Shown: positions 1 through 4,587 of the stretch, piece by piece
How the letters are laid out: the number at the start of each line of letters is the position of its first letter
Position numbering within the stretch: the stretch's first letter is position 1
NCBI GenBank assembly: GCA_030616125.1
Contig: JAUWXZ010000015.1
Location: 1 to 11,046, forward strand
Direction of reading: 5' to 3'
From: Candidatus Aenigmatarchaeota archaeon
GTDB lineage: Archaea; Aenigmatarchaeota; Aenigmatarchaeia; CG10238-14; SCSR01
DNA: 11,046 nt
Notes under the pieces: generated by a model
What the model saw: only the letters and a program-made list of their open reading frames with translations
Told to the model about the DNA's origin: nothing
The model's database searches: none
Program-made: the position numbers and the translations under genes

Positions 1-264
1 ACAATCAACAGAACTTATCTCGCCTACTGTTAAATTGCAAAAAGCAGGACCAGCTGTGCTAGTAATGTTGAAATTTTCTATTTTTGCAAATACAATAAAT
101 TTAAAATCATTTACAGGTTCGGTAAACATAAGTGATAATTCTACAAAACTTCTTCCAGTATTGTCTAAGATAACATCAATACCATAATTAAATATTTGAG
201 CAATAGCTGTACCAGTGAACAAAATTAGTGCAAACAAGAATGAAACAGTTGCAAATAGTTTCAC
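1..264 (-). CDS. Exported protein of unknown function, N-terminal part (runs off window)
   Basis: An open frame of 88 codons runs from a GTG at 264 to base 1 without a stop and continues beyond the window. Residues 1-22 form a clear signal peptide: a Lys at position 2, a hydrophobic core, then a TAIA-Q junction that fits cleavage after Ala22. The exposed part is rich in beta-forming residues, with Cys76 and Cys88, which suits an extracytoplasmic domain. I do not recognise the family; some archaeal membrane-anchored regulators have N-terminal domains of this look, but the part that would decide it is missing. It lies 30 nt downstream of the radical SAM gene on the same strand with no T-tract between them, so co-transcription is likely. 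An in-frame TTG at 282 is an alternative start. The absence of an ATG makes the exact start uncertain. Confidence 0.7.
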   Translation of the reverse strand, partial: MKLFATVSFLFALILFTGTAIAQIFNYGIDVILDNTGRSFVELSLMFTEPVNDFKFIVFAKIENFNITSTAGPAFCNLTVGEISSVDC

Positions 265-294
265 AATAATACTTTCTCTCAAGTATTTATCTTT

Positions 295-1317
295 TTAGTC
301 AATTACAACATTAATTTTTGCCCCGCAATTTGGACATCTGTTTCCTACCAAATCAATTTTTTTAACTCCAAACCCCTTTCTTTCTATGAGCAATTCCCTA
401 CAATTATAACAATATGTGTTTTCAGCTTCATGCCCGGCCACATTACCTATATAGACATGCCTTAAACCCGTTTCCCTTGCTGCTTCAATACATTTCTCCA
501 AAGTATCCACAGGAGTGGGGGGTAATTCTAAAAACTTGTGAGCAGGGTAAAATCGAAGTATGTGAAAGGGTATATCTGACCCAAGTTCAGAAACAACCCA
601 AGAAGCCAGTTTTCTGCATCTTTCAACCGAATCACCAACCTGTGGAACTATCAAGTCTGTTATTTCAATGAAGATCCTTTGTTTCTTCATTTGCTTTAAA
701 CAGGTAAATATAGGATCGACGTTTGGAACAGACATGAAATTTTTATAAAACTCTGGATCACCAGAAGCTTTAAAATCTACAGTAGCCGCATCTAAATGTT
801 TTGCAATTTTTTTAACTGCATCACGAGTTAGATATCCATTTGTAACAAAAGTATTTTCAATATTGCTGCGATGGGCCATCTTGGCAGTGCGAAAAGCAAA
901 CTCAAAGAATATTGTCGGCTCAGTATAAGTGTAACTTATGGTTCTGCAATTTTTTTCTTGTGCTAATTCTACTATTTTTTCTGGAGTGTATTCTTTTCCT
1001 GGCATAACTCCTGTTTTTTCAAAAACCAAGGCTTGACTCATATCTGCATTGCAGCAAAAATTACATCTAAAATTACAACCAGCAGCAGCAATGGACAAAG
1101 CTTGAGAACCAGGATAAAAATGGAATAAGGGTTTTTTCTCAATTGGATCAACGTTAACCGTCACGAGTTTACCATAATTTAAAGCATAAAGTTTGTTGTC
1201 TTTGTTTACCCTTACTAGACAAAATCCTTTTTTTCCTTTGGCTACAAAGCAGCGCCTTGCGCATAGGTCACACCTTACTCCATTTCTTTCTTTATGCCAA
1301 AGAATTGCTTCATACAT
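295..1317 (-). CDS. amrS: AmmeMemoRadiSam system radical SAM enzyme
   Basis: This is a 340-residue radical SAM protein of the AmmeMemoRadiSam (PflA-like) family, cytoplasmic, with its reaction still undefined in the family. The [4Fe-4S]/SAM motif is CNFRCNFC, with Cys81, Cys85 and Cys88. An N-terminal Cys cluster (Cys16, 19, 23, 33) precedes it, and the C-terminus carries a zinc-ribbon-like set (Cys303, 306, 328, 331). Downstream sequences such as VTNGY (near 160) and TVDFKA (near 180) fit the SAM-binding barrel. The length is normal for the family. In homologues I remember, the residues after the third Cys read QNW; here they are CNA, which adds an extra Cys89. The ATG at 1317 lies about 20-25 nt from a TATA-like stretch (1331-1344) with no Shine-Dalgarno, suggesting a leaderless mRNA. 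AMMECR1 is encoded on the same strand at 3792-4397; no Memo gene is in the window. Confidence 0.9.
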   Translation of the reverse strand: MYEAILWHKERNGVRCDLCARRCFVAKGKKGFCLVRVNKDNKLYALNYGKLVTVNVDPIEKKPLFHFYPGSQALSIAAAGCNFRCNFCCNADMSQALVFEKTGVMPGKEYTPEKIVELAQEKNCRTISYTYTEPTIFFEFAFRTAKMAHRSNIENTFVTNGYLTRDAVKKIAKHLDAATVDFKASGDPEFYKNFMSVPNVDPIFTCLKQMKKQRIFIEITDLIVPQVGDSVERCRKLASWVVSELGSDIPFHILRFYPAHKFLELPPTPVDTLEKCIEAARETGLRHVYIGNVAGHEAENTYCYNCRELLIERKGFGVKKIDLVGNRCPNCGAKINVVID

Positions 1318-1330
1318 TTAATCGCCAAAA

Positions 1331-1344
1331 GTTTAATAATATAT
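1331..1344. promoter_or_regulatory. Shared TATA-like region between amrS and tRNA-Thr
   Basis: The stretch GTTTAATAATATAT lies about 26-38 nt before the tRNA-Thr 5' end on the plus strand and 14-27 nt before the amrS start codon on the minus strand. Both spacings suit archaeal TBP/TFB promoters, the minus one giving a leaderless transcript. The gap between the genes is only 52 nt, so one AT-rich core probably serves both directions. This is inferred from spacing only. Confidence 0.5.
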
Positions 1345-1369
1345 TGGTCAGGGAAACTATTATAGAAAT

Positions 1370-1456
1370 GCCCCGATAGCTCAGTTGGAAGAGCACCTGA
1401 AATTATTGGTGATCCTCGTAAGCAGGAAGTCGCGAGTTCAAGTCTCGCTTGGGGCT
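1370..1456 (+). tRNA. tRNA-Thr(CGT), with one non-canonical intron
   Basis: The acceptor stem GCCCCGA (1370-1376) pairs with TTGGGGC (1449-1455). The D-arm is GCTC/GAGC (1379-1382/1391-1394) and the T-arm is GCGAG-TTCAAGT-CTCGC (1432-1448). The anticodon arm forms only when 1400-1413 is removed: CCTG+C, loop CTCGTAA, then GCAGG. The anticodon is CGT (1417-1419), and discriminator T1456 matches the U73 usual for archaeal tRNA-Thr. The mature length is 73 nt and CCA is not encoded. The next reading frame begins 2-5 nt after the discriminator base. Confidence 0.95.
1400..1413 (+). other. tRNA-Thr intron, 14 nt, position 30/31 (non-canonical)
   Basis: The BHB is complete: outer helix GAG (1391-1393)/CTC (1415-1417); 4-bp central helix CACC (1394-1397)/GGTG (1408-1411); bulges TG^A (1398-1400) and AT^C (1412-1414); and a small AA/TT inner helix around TTA. 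Cutting two bases into each 3-nt bulge gives exactly the exons that build the anticodon stem. Confidence 0.92.
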
Positions 1457-1461
1457 CAGTG

Positions 1462-1752
1462 ATGAAAATGGAAATACTGCTCCAAATAGAAACGGAAAAT
1501 TATTCAAAAGTAAGAGAGATATTGTTTAAAGATGATTTGGTCTCAAGGGCAAGCTTAATTTTTAAAGATAGTAAAGCCTTTGATAAAGAAGGTTATTTTT
1601 GTTACATTTCAGGAACAGAAGATCAATGTAAAAAGGCTTTGGAAATAACTAAAGATTTGGCTAAAGAAATTAAAGATAAGAAAGAAATCATAAATAAAAT
1701 TAAAGAAGAGGAAAATAGAGCACAAGAAGGACTTGGAGGAATTTTGGGATAA
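1462..1752 (+). CDS. Small archaeal protein of unknown function, between two tRNAs
   Basis: This protein has 96 residues from ATG 1462, or 97 from the in-frame GTG at 1459; ATG 1468 is also possible. The visible pattern is beta (residues 4-10), helix, beta-hairpin (about 30-50), then a long Lys/Glu-rich helix and a Gly-rich tail (EGLGGILG). It has no signal peptide or membrane segment and is likely cytoplasmic. The beta-alpha-beta-beta-alpha order and size resemble the KEOPS subunit Pcc1, but I cannot confirm that and do not assign it. No Shine-Dalgarno is possible because tRNA-Thr ends at 1456. The TAA stop ends at 1752 and tRNA-Gly begins at 1753, so tRNA maturation should release an mRNA with a 2-5 nt leader and no 3' UTR. 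Codon use is like the neighbours, and I consider it a real gene. Confidence 0.8.
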   Translation: MKMEILLQIETENYSKVREILFKDDLVSRASLIFKDSKAFDKEGYFCYISGTEDQCKKALEITKDLAKEIKDKKEIINKIKEEENRAQEGLGGILG

Positions 1753-1777
1753 GCGGTGATAGTCCAGCTTGGTTAAG

Positions 1778-1794
1778 AGGCGAAAGCCTAAGAA
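1778..1794 (+). other. tRNA-Gly intron 1, 17 nt, in the D-stem (about 23/24)
   Basis: Removing 1778-1794 joins G1777 to A1795 and gives D-stem GTC/GAC. The intron holds a GGC-GAAA-GCC tetraloop hairpin (1779-1788). The central helix has only three of four pairs (1773-1775 with 1789-1791), so this is a relaxed BHB. An intron of 1779-1795 gives the same mature RNA, so the ends may shift by one base. Confidence 0.8.
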
Positions 1795-1808
1795 ACGTTG
1801 CCCTGCCA

Positions 1809-1821
1809 GCTTTAGGCAGAG
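1809..1821 (+). other. tRNA-Gly intron 2, 13 nt, canonical 37/38
   Basis: The BHB has outer helix TGCC (1799-1802)/GGCA (1823-1826) and central helix CTGC (1803-1806)/GCAG (1816-1819). The bulges are CA^G (1807-1809) and AG^C (1820-1822). The cuts place A37 next to C38, as in intron-less archaeal tRNA-Gly. Confidence 0.92.
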
Positions 1822-1860
1822 CGGCAGAGACGCGGGTTCAAATCCCGCTCACCGCATATT

Positions 1861-1866
1861 GTTTTT
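1861..1866 (+). terminator. T-tract after tRNA-Gly
   Basis: GTTTTT follows the tRNA-Gly 3' end by 4 nt. Short T-runs terminate archaeal transcription, and this is the first after the Thr-CDS-Gly unit. Confidence 0.4.
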
Positions 1867-1896
1867 AGATAAAAACATCAAGCGTGAGTTAAAACC

Positions 1897-1909
1897 TTAT
1901 ATTAAATAA
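1897..1909 (+). promoter_or_regulatory. TATA-like box before the coiled-coil gene
   Basis: CTTATATTAAATA is centred about 30 nt before ATG 1933, which suits a leaderless or very short-leader mRNA. No Shine-Dalgarno is seen before the ATG. Confidence 0.5.
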
Positions 1910-1932
1910 ACAAAACTATATTTAGTGGGTTA

Positions 1933-2394
1933 ATGCCTCTTTTTGGAAGAAAAAAAGAACAAATTGAAAAAGAAATTAAAGATATAGAAGAAATTAAGCA
2001 AGCAATCGAACCTGTAAAAGCACCTAAAATTGAAGAAAAAATTCCAGAACTTGAAAAACCTACATTCGCACCTTTATTTGTAAAACTGGATAAATACAGA
2101 AAAATTTTAGATTCATTAACAGAGCTAAAAACAGCTCTTGAAGCAATAAACAACGCCTTTACTACTTTAAATGAACTGGAAAAACTAAAGGCTGAAAGCC
2201 TAAAGGCTATAGAAAATGCAGTAGAAAAAGTTGGTAAAAAAACAATTGCTCTAGATTCAGAATTTTTAAGGCCTTCAGGCTATCAAGAAGAAGTTCCTTC
2301 AGAATTACTCGCAACTGAAAGTTTAGGATCGACCATAACTGATTTGAAGTCTCAGATAGAACAAATTAAATCTGAACTCCAAAGTGTGAGTTAA
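1933..2394 (+). CDS. Coiled-coil protein of unknown function
   Basis: This 153-residue soluble protein has no signal peptide or membrane segment. It begins MPLFGRKK, followed by a highly charged Lys/Glu segment (8-30), a Pro-rich linker (about 27-45), a conserved-looking block APLFVKLDKYRKIL (46-59), and long helical segments (60-100 and 130-150) with heptad-like Leu/Ile spacing. A short segment LDSEFLRPSG lies near 108-117. The LFG-KK start and the PLFVKL-Y block recall small coiled-coil proteins of uncultivated archaea that I know only as hypothetical, and no function can be given. It appears to be transcribed alone, with its own TATA-like box and tRNA genes on both sides. The start is well fixed because an upstream in-frame stop lies close. 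Confidence 0.8.
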   Translation: MPLFGRKKEQIEKEIKDIEEIKQAIEPVKAPKIEEKIPELEKPTFAPLFVKLDKYRKILDSLTELKTALEAINNAFTTLNELEKLKAESLKAIENAVEKVGKKTIALDSEFLRPSGYQEEVPSELLATESLGSTITDLKSQIEQIKSELQSVS

Positions 2395-2427
2395 TAGGAA
2401 AATGTAATGTTCATTTGTTAAGATAAA

Positions 2428-2440
2428 GTTTTTAAAATAC
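2428..2440 (+). promoter_or_regulatory. TATA-like box of tRNA-Leu
   Basis: AGTTTTTAAAATA is centred about 25 nt before the tRNA-Leu 5' end, the expected archaeal spacing, in the 64-nt gap after the coiled-coil gene. Confidence 0.55.
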
Positions 2441-2458
2441 AAGAATTATTTATTAAGC

Positions 2459-2575
2459 GCAGGGGTACCCAAGTTTGGTCAAAGGGGACAGAAACATTGA
2501 GTACTGATTCAATGATGTCTTAGCTCAAGACCTGTTGGCTTAGTGCCTTCGTGGGTTCAAATCCCACTCCCTGCA
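2459..2575 (+). tRNA. tRNA-Leu(CAA), with one non-canonical intron
   Basis: This is a type II tRNA. The acceptor stem GCAGGGG (2459-2465) pairs with TCCCTGC (2568-2574), with discriminator A2575 as expected for Leu. The D-arm is CCC/GGG (2468-2470/2484-2486), the variable arm GGC-TTAGT-GCC (2537-2547), and the T-arm GTGGG-TTCAAAT-CCCAC (2551-2567). Removing 2492-2522 gives stem ACAG+G, loop CTCAAGA, CCTGT, with anticodon CAA (2526-2528). The mature length is 86 nt and CCA is not encoded. Confidence 0.94.
2492..2522 (+). other. tRNA-Leu intron, 31 nt, position 30/31 (non-canonical)
   Basis: The central helix GGAC (2486-2489)/GTCT (2517-2520) contains one G-U pair. The bulges are AG^A (2490-2492) and TA^G (2521-2523). 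The inner stem is CATTGA (2495-2500)/TCAATG (2509-2514). The site is the same as in Thr and Lys, but this intron is longer and has a solid inner hairpin. Confidence 0.9.
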
Positions 2576-2632
2576 CAAATTTCTAAAAAAAACAGTATTT
2601 TTCAGTAAAAATTCACGAGAAGTTATTCTATG

Positions 2633-2662
2633 AAAAGAAAAAAAAGAGAAAAAGTTAAAAAA
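2633..2662 (-). terminator. T-tracts after the small membrane protein gene
   Basis: On the minus strand, starting 7 nt after the stop codon, the sequence is almost only T with runs of 5 to 8. This fits archaeal oligo-T termination. Confidence 0.55.
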
Positions 2663-2668
2663 TCTAGT

Positions 2669-2947
2669 CTATTTCTCTACTAACATTTCGTATGCCACAA
2701 ACAGAGTTCCTACTAACGCGAATATCCATCCGATTACTGAAAATATTTCTGCTACGCCATATGTTCCCCATGTAAGAGCCTCAGCCAATATAGGAACTAA
2801 GGGGAGGGCTCCTGCAAATATGAACCAGACTGCTGCTACTGCTAGCCAATTCCAGCCTCTTGCTGCTTTTGATCTCCATTTGGCATACTCTGCTAATGCT
2901 AGTCCAAGGAGAATTGCTACTCCTAAACCAACAAGTCCTATTGCCAT
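2669..2947 (-). CDS. Small membrane protein of unknown function
   Basis: This 92-residue protein is almost entirely hydrophobic, with three predicted membrane segments (about 2-20, 34-56 and 65-88). They are separated by a basic loop (KWRSKAARG, 23-31) and a short Gly/Thr loop. By the positive-inside rule the basic loop faces the cytoplasm. No catalytic motif is visible and I do not recognise the family. Expression signals are the best of any gene here: AAAGGTGA (2956-2963) lies 8 nt before the ATG and a TATA-like box sits at 2970-2979. T-tracts follow the stop, so this looks like a single-gene unit. Its G+C is higher than in the surrounding genes, which with the strong RBS suggests good expression. 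Confidence 0.85.
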   Translation of the reverse strand: MAIGLVGLGVAILLGLALAEYAKWRSKAARGWNWLAVAAVWFIFAGALPLVPILAEALTWGTYGVAEIFSVIGWIFALVGTLFVAYEMLVEK

Positions 2948-2955
2948 TTTTTATG

Positions 2956-2979
2956 TCACCTTTAATTCTCTTTATAATA
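2956..2979 (-). promoter_or_regulatory. Promoter and Shine-Dalgarno of the small membrane protein gene
   Basis: On the minus strand TATTATAAAG (2970-2979) is followed by AAAGGTGA (2956-2963), then 8 nt to the ATG at 2947. The GGTGA core matches the archaeal 16S 3' end. The TATA box is so close to the RBS that the transcript may start inside or just before it; a second AT-rich stretch at 2985-2998 could be the real box. Confidence 0.55.
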
Positions 2980-3138
2980 CAAATGAATATAAAGACTTCT
3001 GTTGGCTTTAAAAGCATAACTCTTTTTAAGTGATAACAAAGTTTTTGCAGTTCAAAAATAAAAATAAAACTCCCTGCCCCGTTTTTCAAAAAGGAAGTTT
3101 GTTACTGATTTAAAAATTGTCAAGTATAAAAGATATGA
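2980..3138. other. Intergenic stretch without a recognised gene
   Basis: This AT-rich stretch separates two minus-strand genes. It holds a possible upstream TATA box (2985-2998) and an imperfect inverted repeat around 3069-3102 (AAACTCC with GGAAGTTT), enclosing a C-rich patch and a TTTTT/AAAAA pair. No ORF or RNA gene is supported. Confidence 0.4.
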
Positions 3139-3786
3139 TTAAGAATCTCTTGACAAAATTTTTTCATAACTTTCTAAGTTAAACTCTGTACCAGCACAAC
3201 CATTGTTAATAAGAGGAAGTCCTTGGCCTGGAATATTTTTATCTTTTAAATATTTCGCCCCAAAATCAAGTTCAAAAGTACATGCAACCCCAAAAACAGC
3301 TTTATACTTACGCTTTTTTTCTAATATGTGGGGGATGCAGCTACCACCAGATAAAATGTGTACATCATACCCATATTTTCTTGCAAGCTTTGTTGCTTGA
3401 TTAATTAAACAATCATCAGAGCAAGCATTACAAACATATGATGGTATTTTTTTGTCGAAATATGCATTGCATCTCCTATCCATATATTTCCTTGAGCAAT
3501 GAGGTAAAAAAACAACTCTTTCATTTATTTTTGTTTCAAAAAACCTGTCCTTATCAAGAAGATTTTTGACATTTATGTCTACTAAATGTCTAAGAATTGT
3601 TAATGTGTCACCTGTATTTAAACCTGTTAGCTCGTTAACCCTAAATTTTTTCATCAAATCTGCCACTGCTCCTTCGATTTTTTTAGATCCATCTGTTCTA
3701 TCAATAATGTTAGCAGCTTGTTTTAAAGTGTCCTGAAAAAATCTTTGAGGTAATTTTGACAGATCAAAATTAAATCCATAGGGCAT
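3139..3786 (-). CDS. DUF116 family protein
   Basis: This 215-residue protein matches the DUF116 pattern: LPHCSRKYMDRRC (94-106, Cys97 and Cys106), CNACSDDC (119-126), ILSGGSC (144-150), GVACTFELDFG (166-176, Cys169) and a late NNGC (194-197). The eight Cys residues are probably metal or Fe-S ligands, but the family's function is not established. Many members carry N-terminal membrane segments; this one has a charged, soluble N-terminal region instead. The ATG at 3786 lies 5 nt after the AMMECR1 stop codon, with a weak AGGTAA-type RBS overlapping that stop, so the two are one operon and probably translationally coupled. The pairing with AMMECR1 and a nearby AmmeMemoRadiSam enzyme suggests a common Cys- or metal-dependent process; that is inference. 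Confidence 0.87.
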   Translation of the reverse strand: MPYGFNFDLSKLPQRFFQDTLKQAANIIDRTDGSKKIEGAVADLMKKFRVNELTGLNTGDTLTILRHLVDINVKNLLDKDRFFETKINERVVFLPHCSRKYMDRRCNAYFDKKIPSYVCNACSDDCLINQATKLARKYGYDVHILSGGSCIPHILEKKRKYKAVFGVACTFELDFGAKYLKDKNIPGQGLPLINNGCAGTEFNLESYEKILSRDS

Positions 3787-3791
3787 AATTT

Positions 3792-4397
3792 TTACCTAGT
3801 AATCAAACTTCTTATTATCTCTCCTTTCGGTTTTTTTTCTGAAAATATCTGGACTTGAAATTTCCAAATTTTTGTATTCTTGTTATAACTATAATCGGGA
3901 GTTAAACCAGCCTTATAGCAAAGATTTTCTAGGAATTTTTCTACATCCCAATTAAATTGTAAGGGAACTTGTGGCAGCAATAAAGCAGAAAATGGCCCAT
4001 TCTGTAAAATTAAACCATCTTTACCAATTTCAATTTTTTTGAAGTATTCCTTTGGATTTTTAATTTTAATTAATTTAGGTTTTGTTAAAACAGAAATCTC
4101 AAAAATTATTTTTTCTAATTCTTCTTTTTCTAATGGCAAAAACCTTGAATCTTCAAATGCAGCAGAAAAAGCGGCTCTTTGCACAGCCTCAGTCAAAGGT
4201 AAAGTTGGGGATGGAAAACCTATACAACCACGTAACGACTTGTCAGGAAATTTTTCTATGGTAACAAAAACTCCTTTTTTTTCTTGTAAATTTTTTTCTT
4301 CAGTTTTTTCTAGCTCAAATTTCTTATTTTCAAAAAATTTTTCCAGGGTTTTTCTTGCCAATTTAACTAATTTCTTTGCTTCTTCTAAACTGAGCAT
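3792..4397 (-). CDS. AMMECR1 domain protein
   Basis: This 201-residue protein is a full-length AMMECR1 domain, the 'Amme' part of AmmeMemoRadiSam. The family signature LRGCIG is at 55-60 with Cys58, followed by TEAVQRAAFSAAFEDSRFLPL (68-88) and the beta strands IIFEISVLTKP (97-107); GKDGLIL (125-131) and the LLPQVP segment (139-144) also fit. It is cytoplasmic, and its reaction is unknown. It is the first gene of a two-gene operon with DUF116. No Shine-Dalgarno is visible before ATG 4397. An AT-rich stretch just upstream (about 4411-4440) could be a TATA region for a leaderless mRNA and also holds the T-tracts of the upstream micro-ORF. Its usual partner amrS lies about 2.5 kb away on the same strand. 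Confidence 0.93.
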   Translation of the reverse strand: MLSLEEAKKLVKLARKTLEKFFENKKFELEKTEEKNLQEKKGVFVTIEKFPDKSLRGCIGFPSPTLPLTEAVQRAAFSAAFEDSRFLPLEKEELEKIIFEISVLTKPKLIKIKNPKEYFKKIEIGKDGLILQNGPFSALLLPQVPLQFNWDVEKFLENLCYKAGLTPDYSYNKNTKIWKFQVQIFSEKKPKGEIIRSLITR

Positions 4398-4417
4398 AAT
4401 AATAACTAAGAATTATT

Positions 4418-4436
4418 AAAAAAAAAGATAAAAAAA
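4418..4436 (-). terminator. T-tracts after the acidic micro-ORF
   Basis: The minus strand has runs of T7 (4430-4436) and T9 (4418-4426), beginning 10 nt after the micro-ORF stop. This is a strong oligo-T terminator candidate that would separate the micro-ORF from AMMECR1. Confidence 0.55.
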
Positions 4437-4446
4437 TATAATGTTA

Positions 4447-4521
4447 CTAGAATTCTTCTTCATCTTCAAGTTCTTCAGTTGAATCATCTTCAAAGTCTAA
4501 TTCTTTTGGGTCTTCTGGCAT
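4447..4521 (-). CDS. Very acidic 24-residue micropeptide
   Basis: A 25-codon frame (ATG 4519-4521 to TAG 4447-4449) encodes 24 residues, 14 of them Asp or Glu, with one Lys. It begins MPEDPKELDF and ends DEEEF. No family is recognised. Every expected signal is present: a TATA-like GCTTTATATACC (4559-4570), a Shine-Dalgarno AGGGTGA (4528-4534) exactly 6 nt before the ATG, and T7/T9 tracts just after the stop. It therefore looks like a single-gene transcript between acetyl-CoA synthetase and AMMECR1. Possible roles include a basic-protein or nucleic-acid-surface mimic, or binding a positively charged partner; nothing here shows which. The chance of RBS, TATA box and T-tracts flanking a spurious ORF is low, but the short length keeps my confidence moderate. 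Confidence 0.65.
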   Translation of the reverse strand: MPEDPKELDFEDDSTEELEDEEEF

Positions 4522-4527
4522 CTATCT

Positions 4528-4570
4528 TCACCCTATAATCATTTTTAGAGTATAAACAGGTATATAAAGC
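4528..4570 (-). promoter_or_regulatory. TATA box and Shine-Dalgarno of the acidic micro-ORF
   Basis: The TATA-like box (4559-4570) would place the transcription start near 4537, leaving a leader of about 16 nt that contains AGGGTGA (4528-4534), 6 nt from the ATG. This RBS is stronger than those of almost all longer genes in the window. Confidence 0.6.
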
Positions 4571-4581
4571 TAACGTAATCT

Positions 4582-4587
4582 AAAAAA
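4582..4587 (-). terminator. T6 run directly after the acs stop codon
   Basis: The minus strand has T6 immediately after the TAA at 4588-4590. It is a plausible oligo-T terminator and lies just before the micro-ORF promoter. Confidence 0.4.

Larger units (their letters stand above)
1753..1856 (+). tRNA. tRNA-Gly(GCC), with two introns
   Basis: The acceptor stem GCGGTGA (1753-1759) pairs perfectly with TCACCGC (1849-1855), with discriminator A1856. The T-arm is GCGGG-TTCAAAT-CCCGC (1832-1848). The unspliced body is about 30 nt too long. Removing 1778-1794 restores the D-stem GTC/GAC with G18G19, and removing 1809-1821 gives TTGCC, loop CTGCCAC, GGCAG, with anticodon GCC (1805-1807). The loop CTGCCAC is typical of tRNA-Gly(GCC). 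The mature length is 74 nt. The 5' end directly follows the stop codon of the preceding CDS. Confidence 0.93.

Noticed and set aside
414..671. 85-codon plus-strand ORF
   Set aside because: It lies opposite the well-supported radical SAM gene and has no RBS or recognisable protein features.
1786..1820. Reading tRNA-Gly as a type II Leu tRNA with anticodon AAG or TAG
   Set aside because: No stem forms around those triplets, whereas intron removal gives a perfect Gly(GCC) arm.
2501..2517. CTGA and TGATG inside the tRNA-Leu intron, recalling C/D guide RNA boxes
   Set aside because: The order is D before C, the intron is only 31 nt, and the bases are used in the intron hairpin and BHB.
2820..3011. 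Short ORFs on both strands overlapping the small membrane protein gene
   Set aside because: The minus frame at 2669-2947 has RBS, TATA box and membrane-protein composition; the others have none.
3069..3102. Imperfect inverted repeat between the small membrane protein and DUF116 genes
   Set aside because: The pairing is interrupted and no promoter, terminator or RNA gene context supports a function.
4039..4419. 126-codon and 60-codon plus-strand ORFs opposite AMMECR1
   Set aside because: They are antisense to a protein with the LRGCIG signature; composition is that of a shadow frame.
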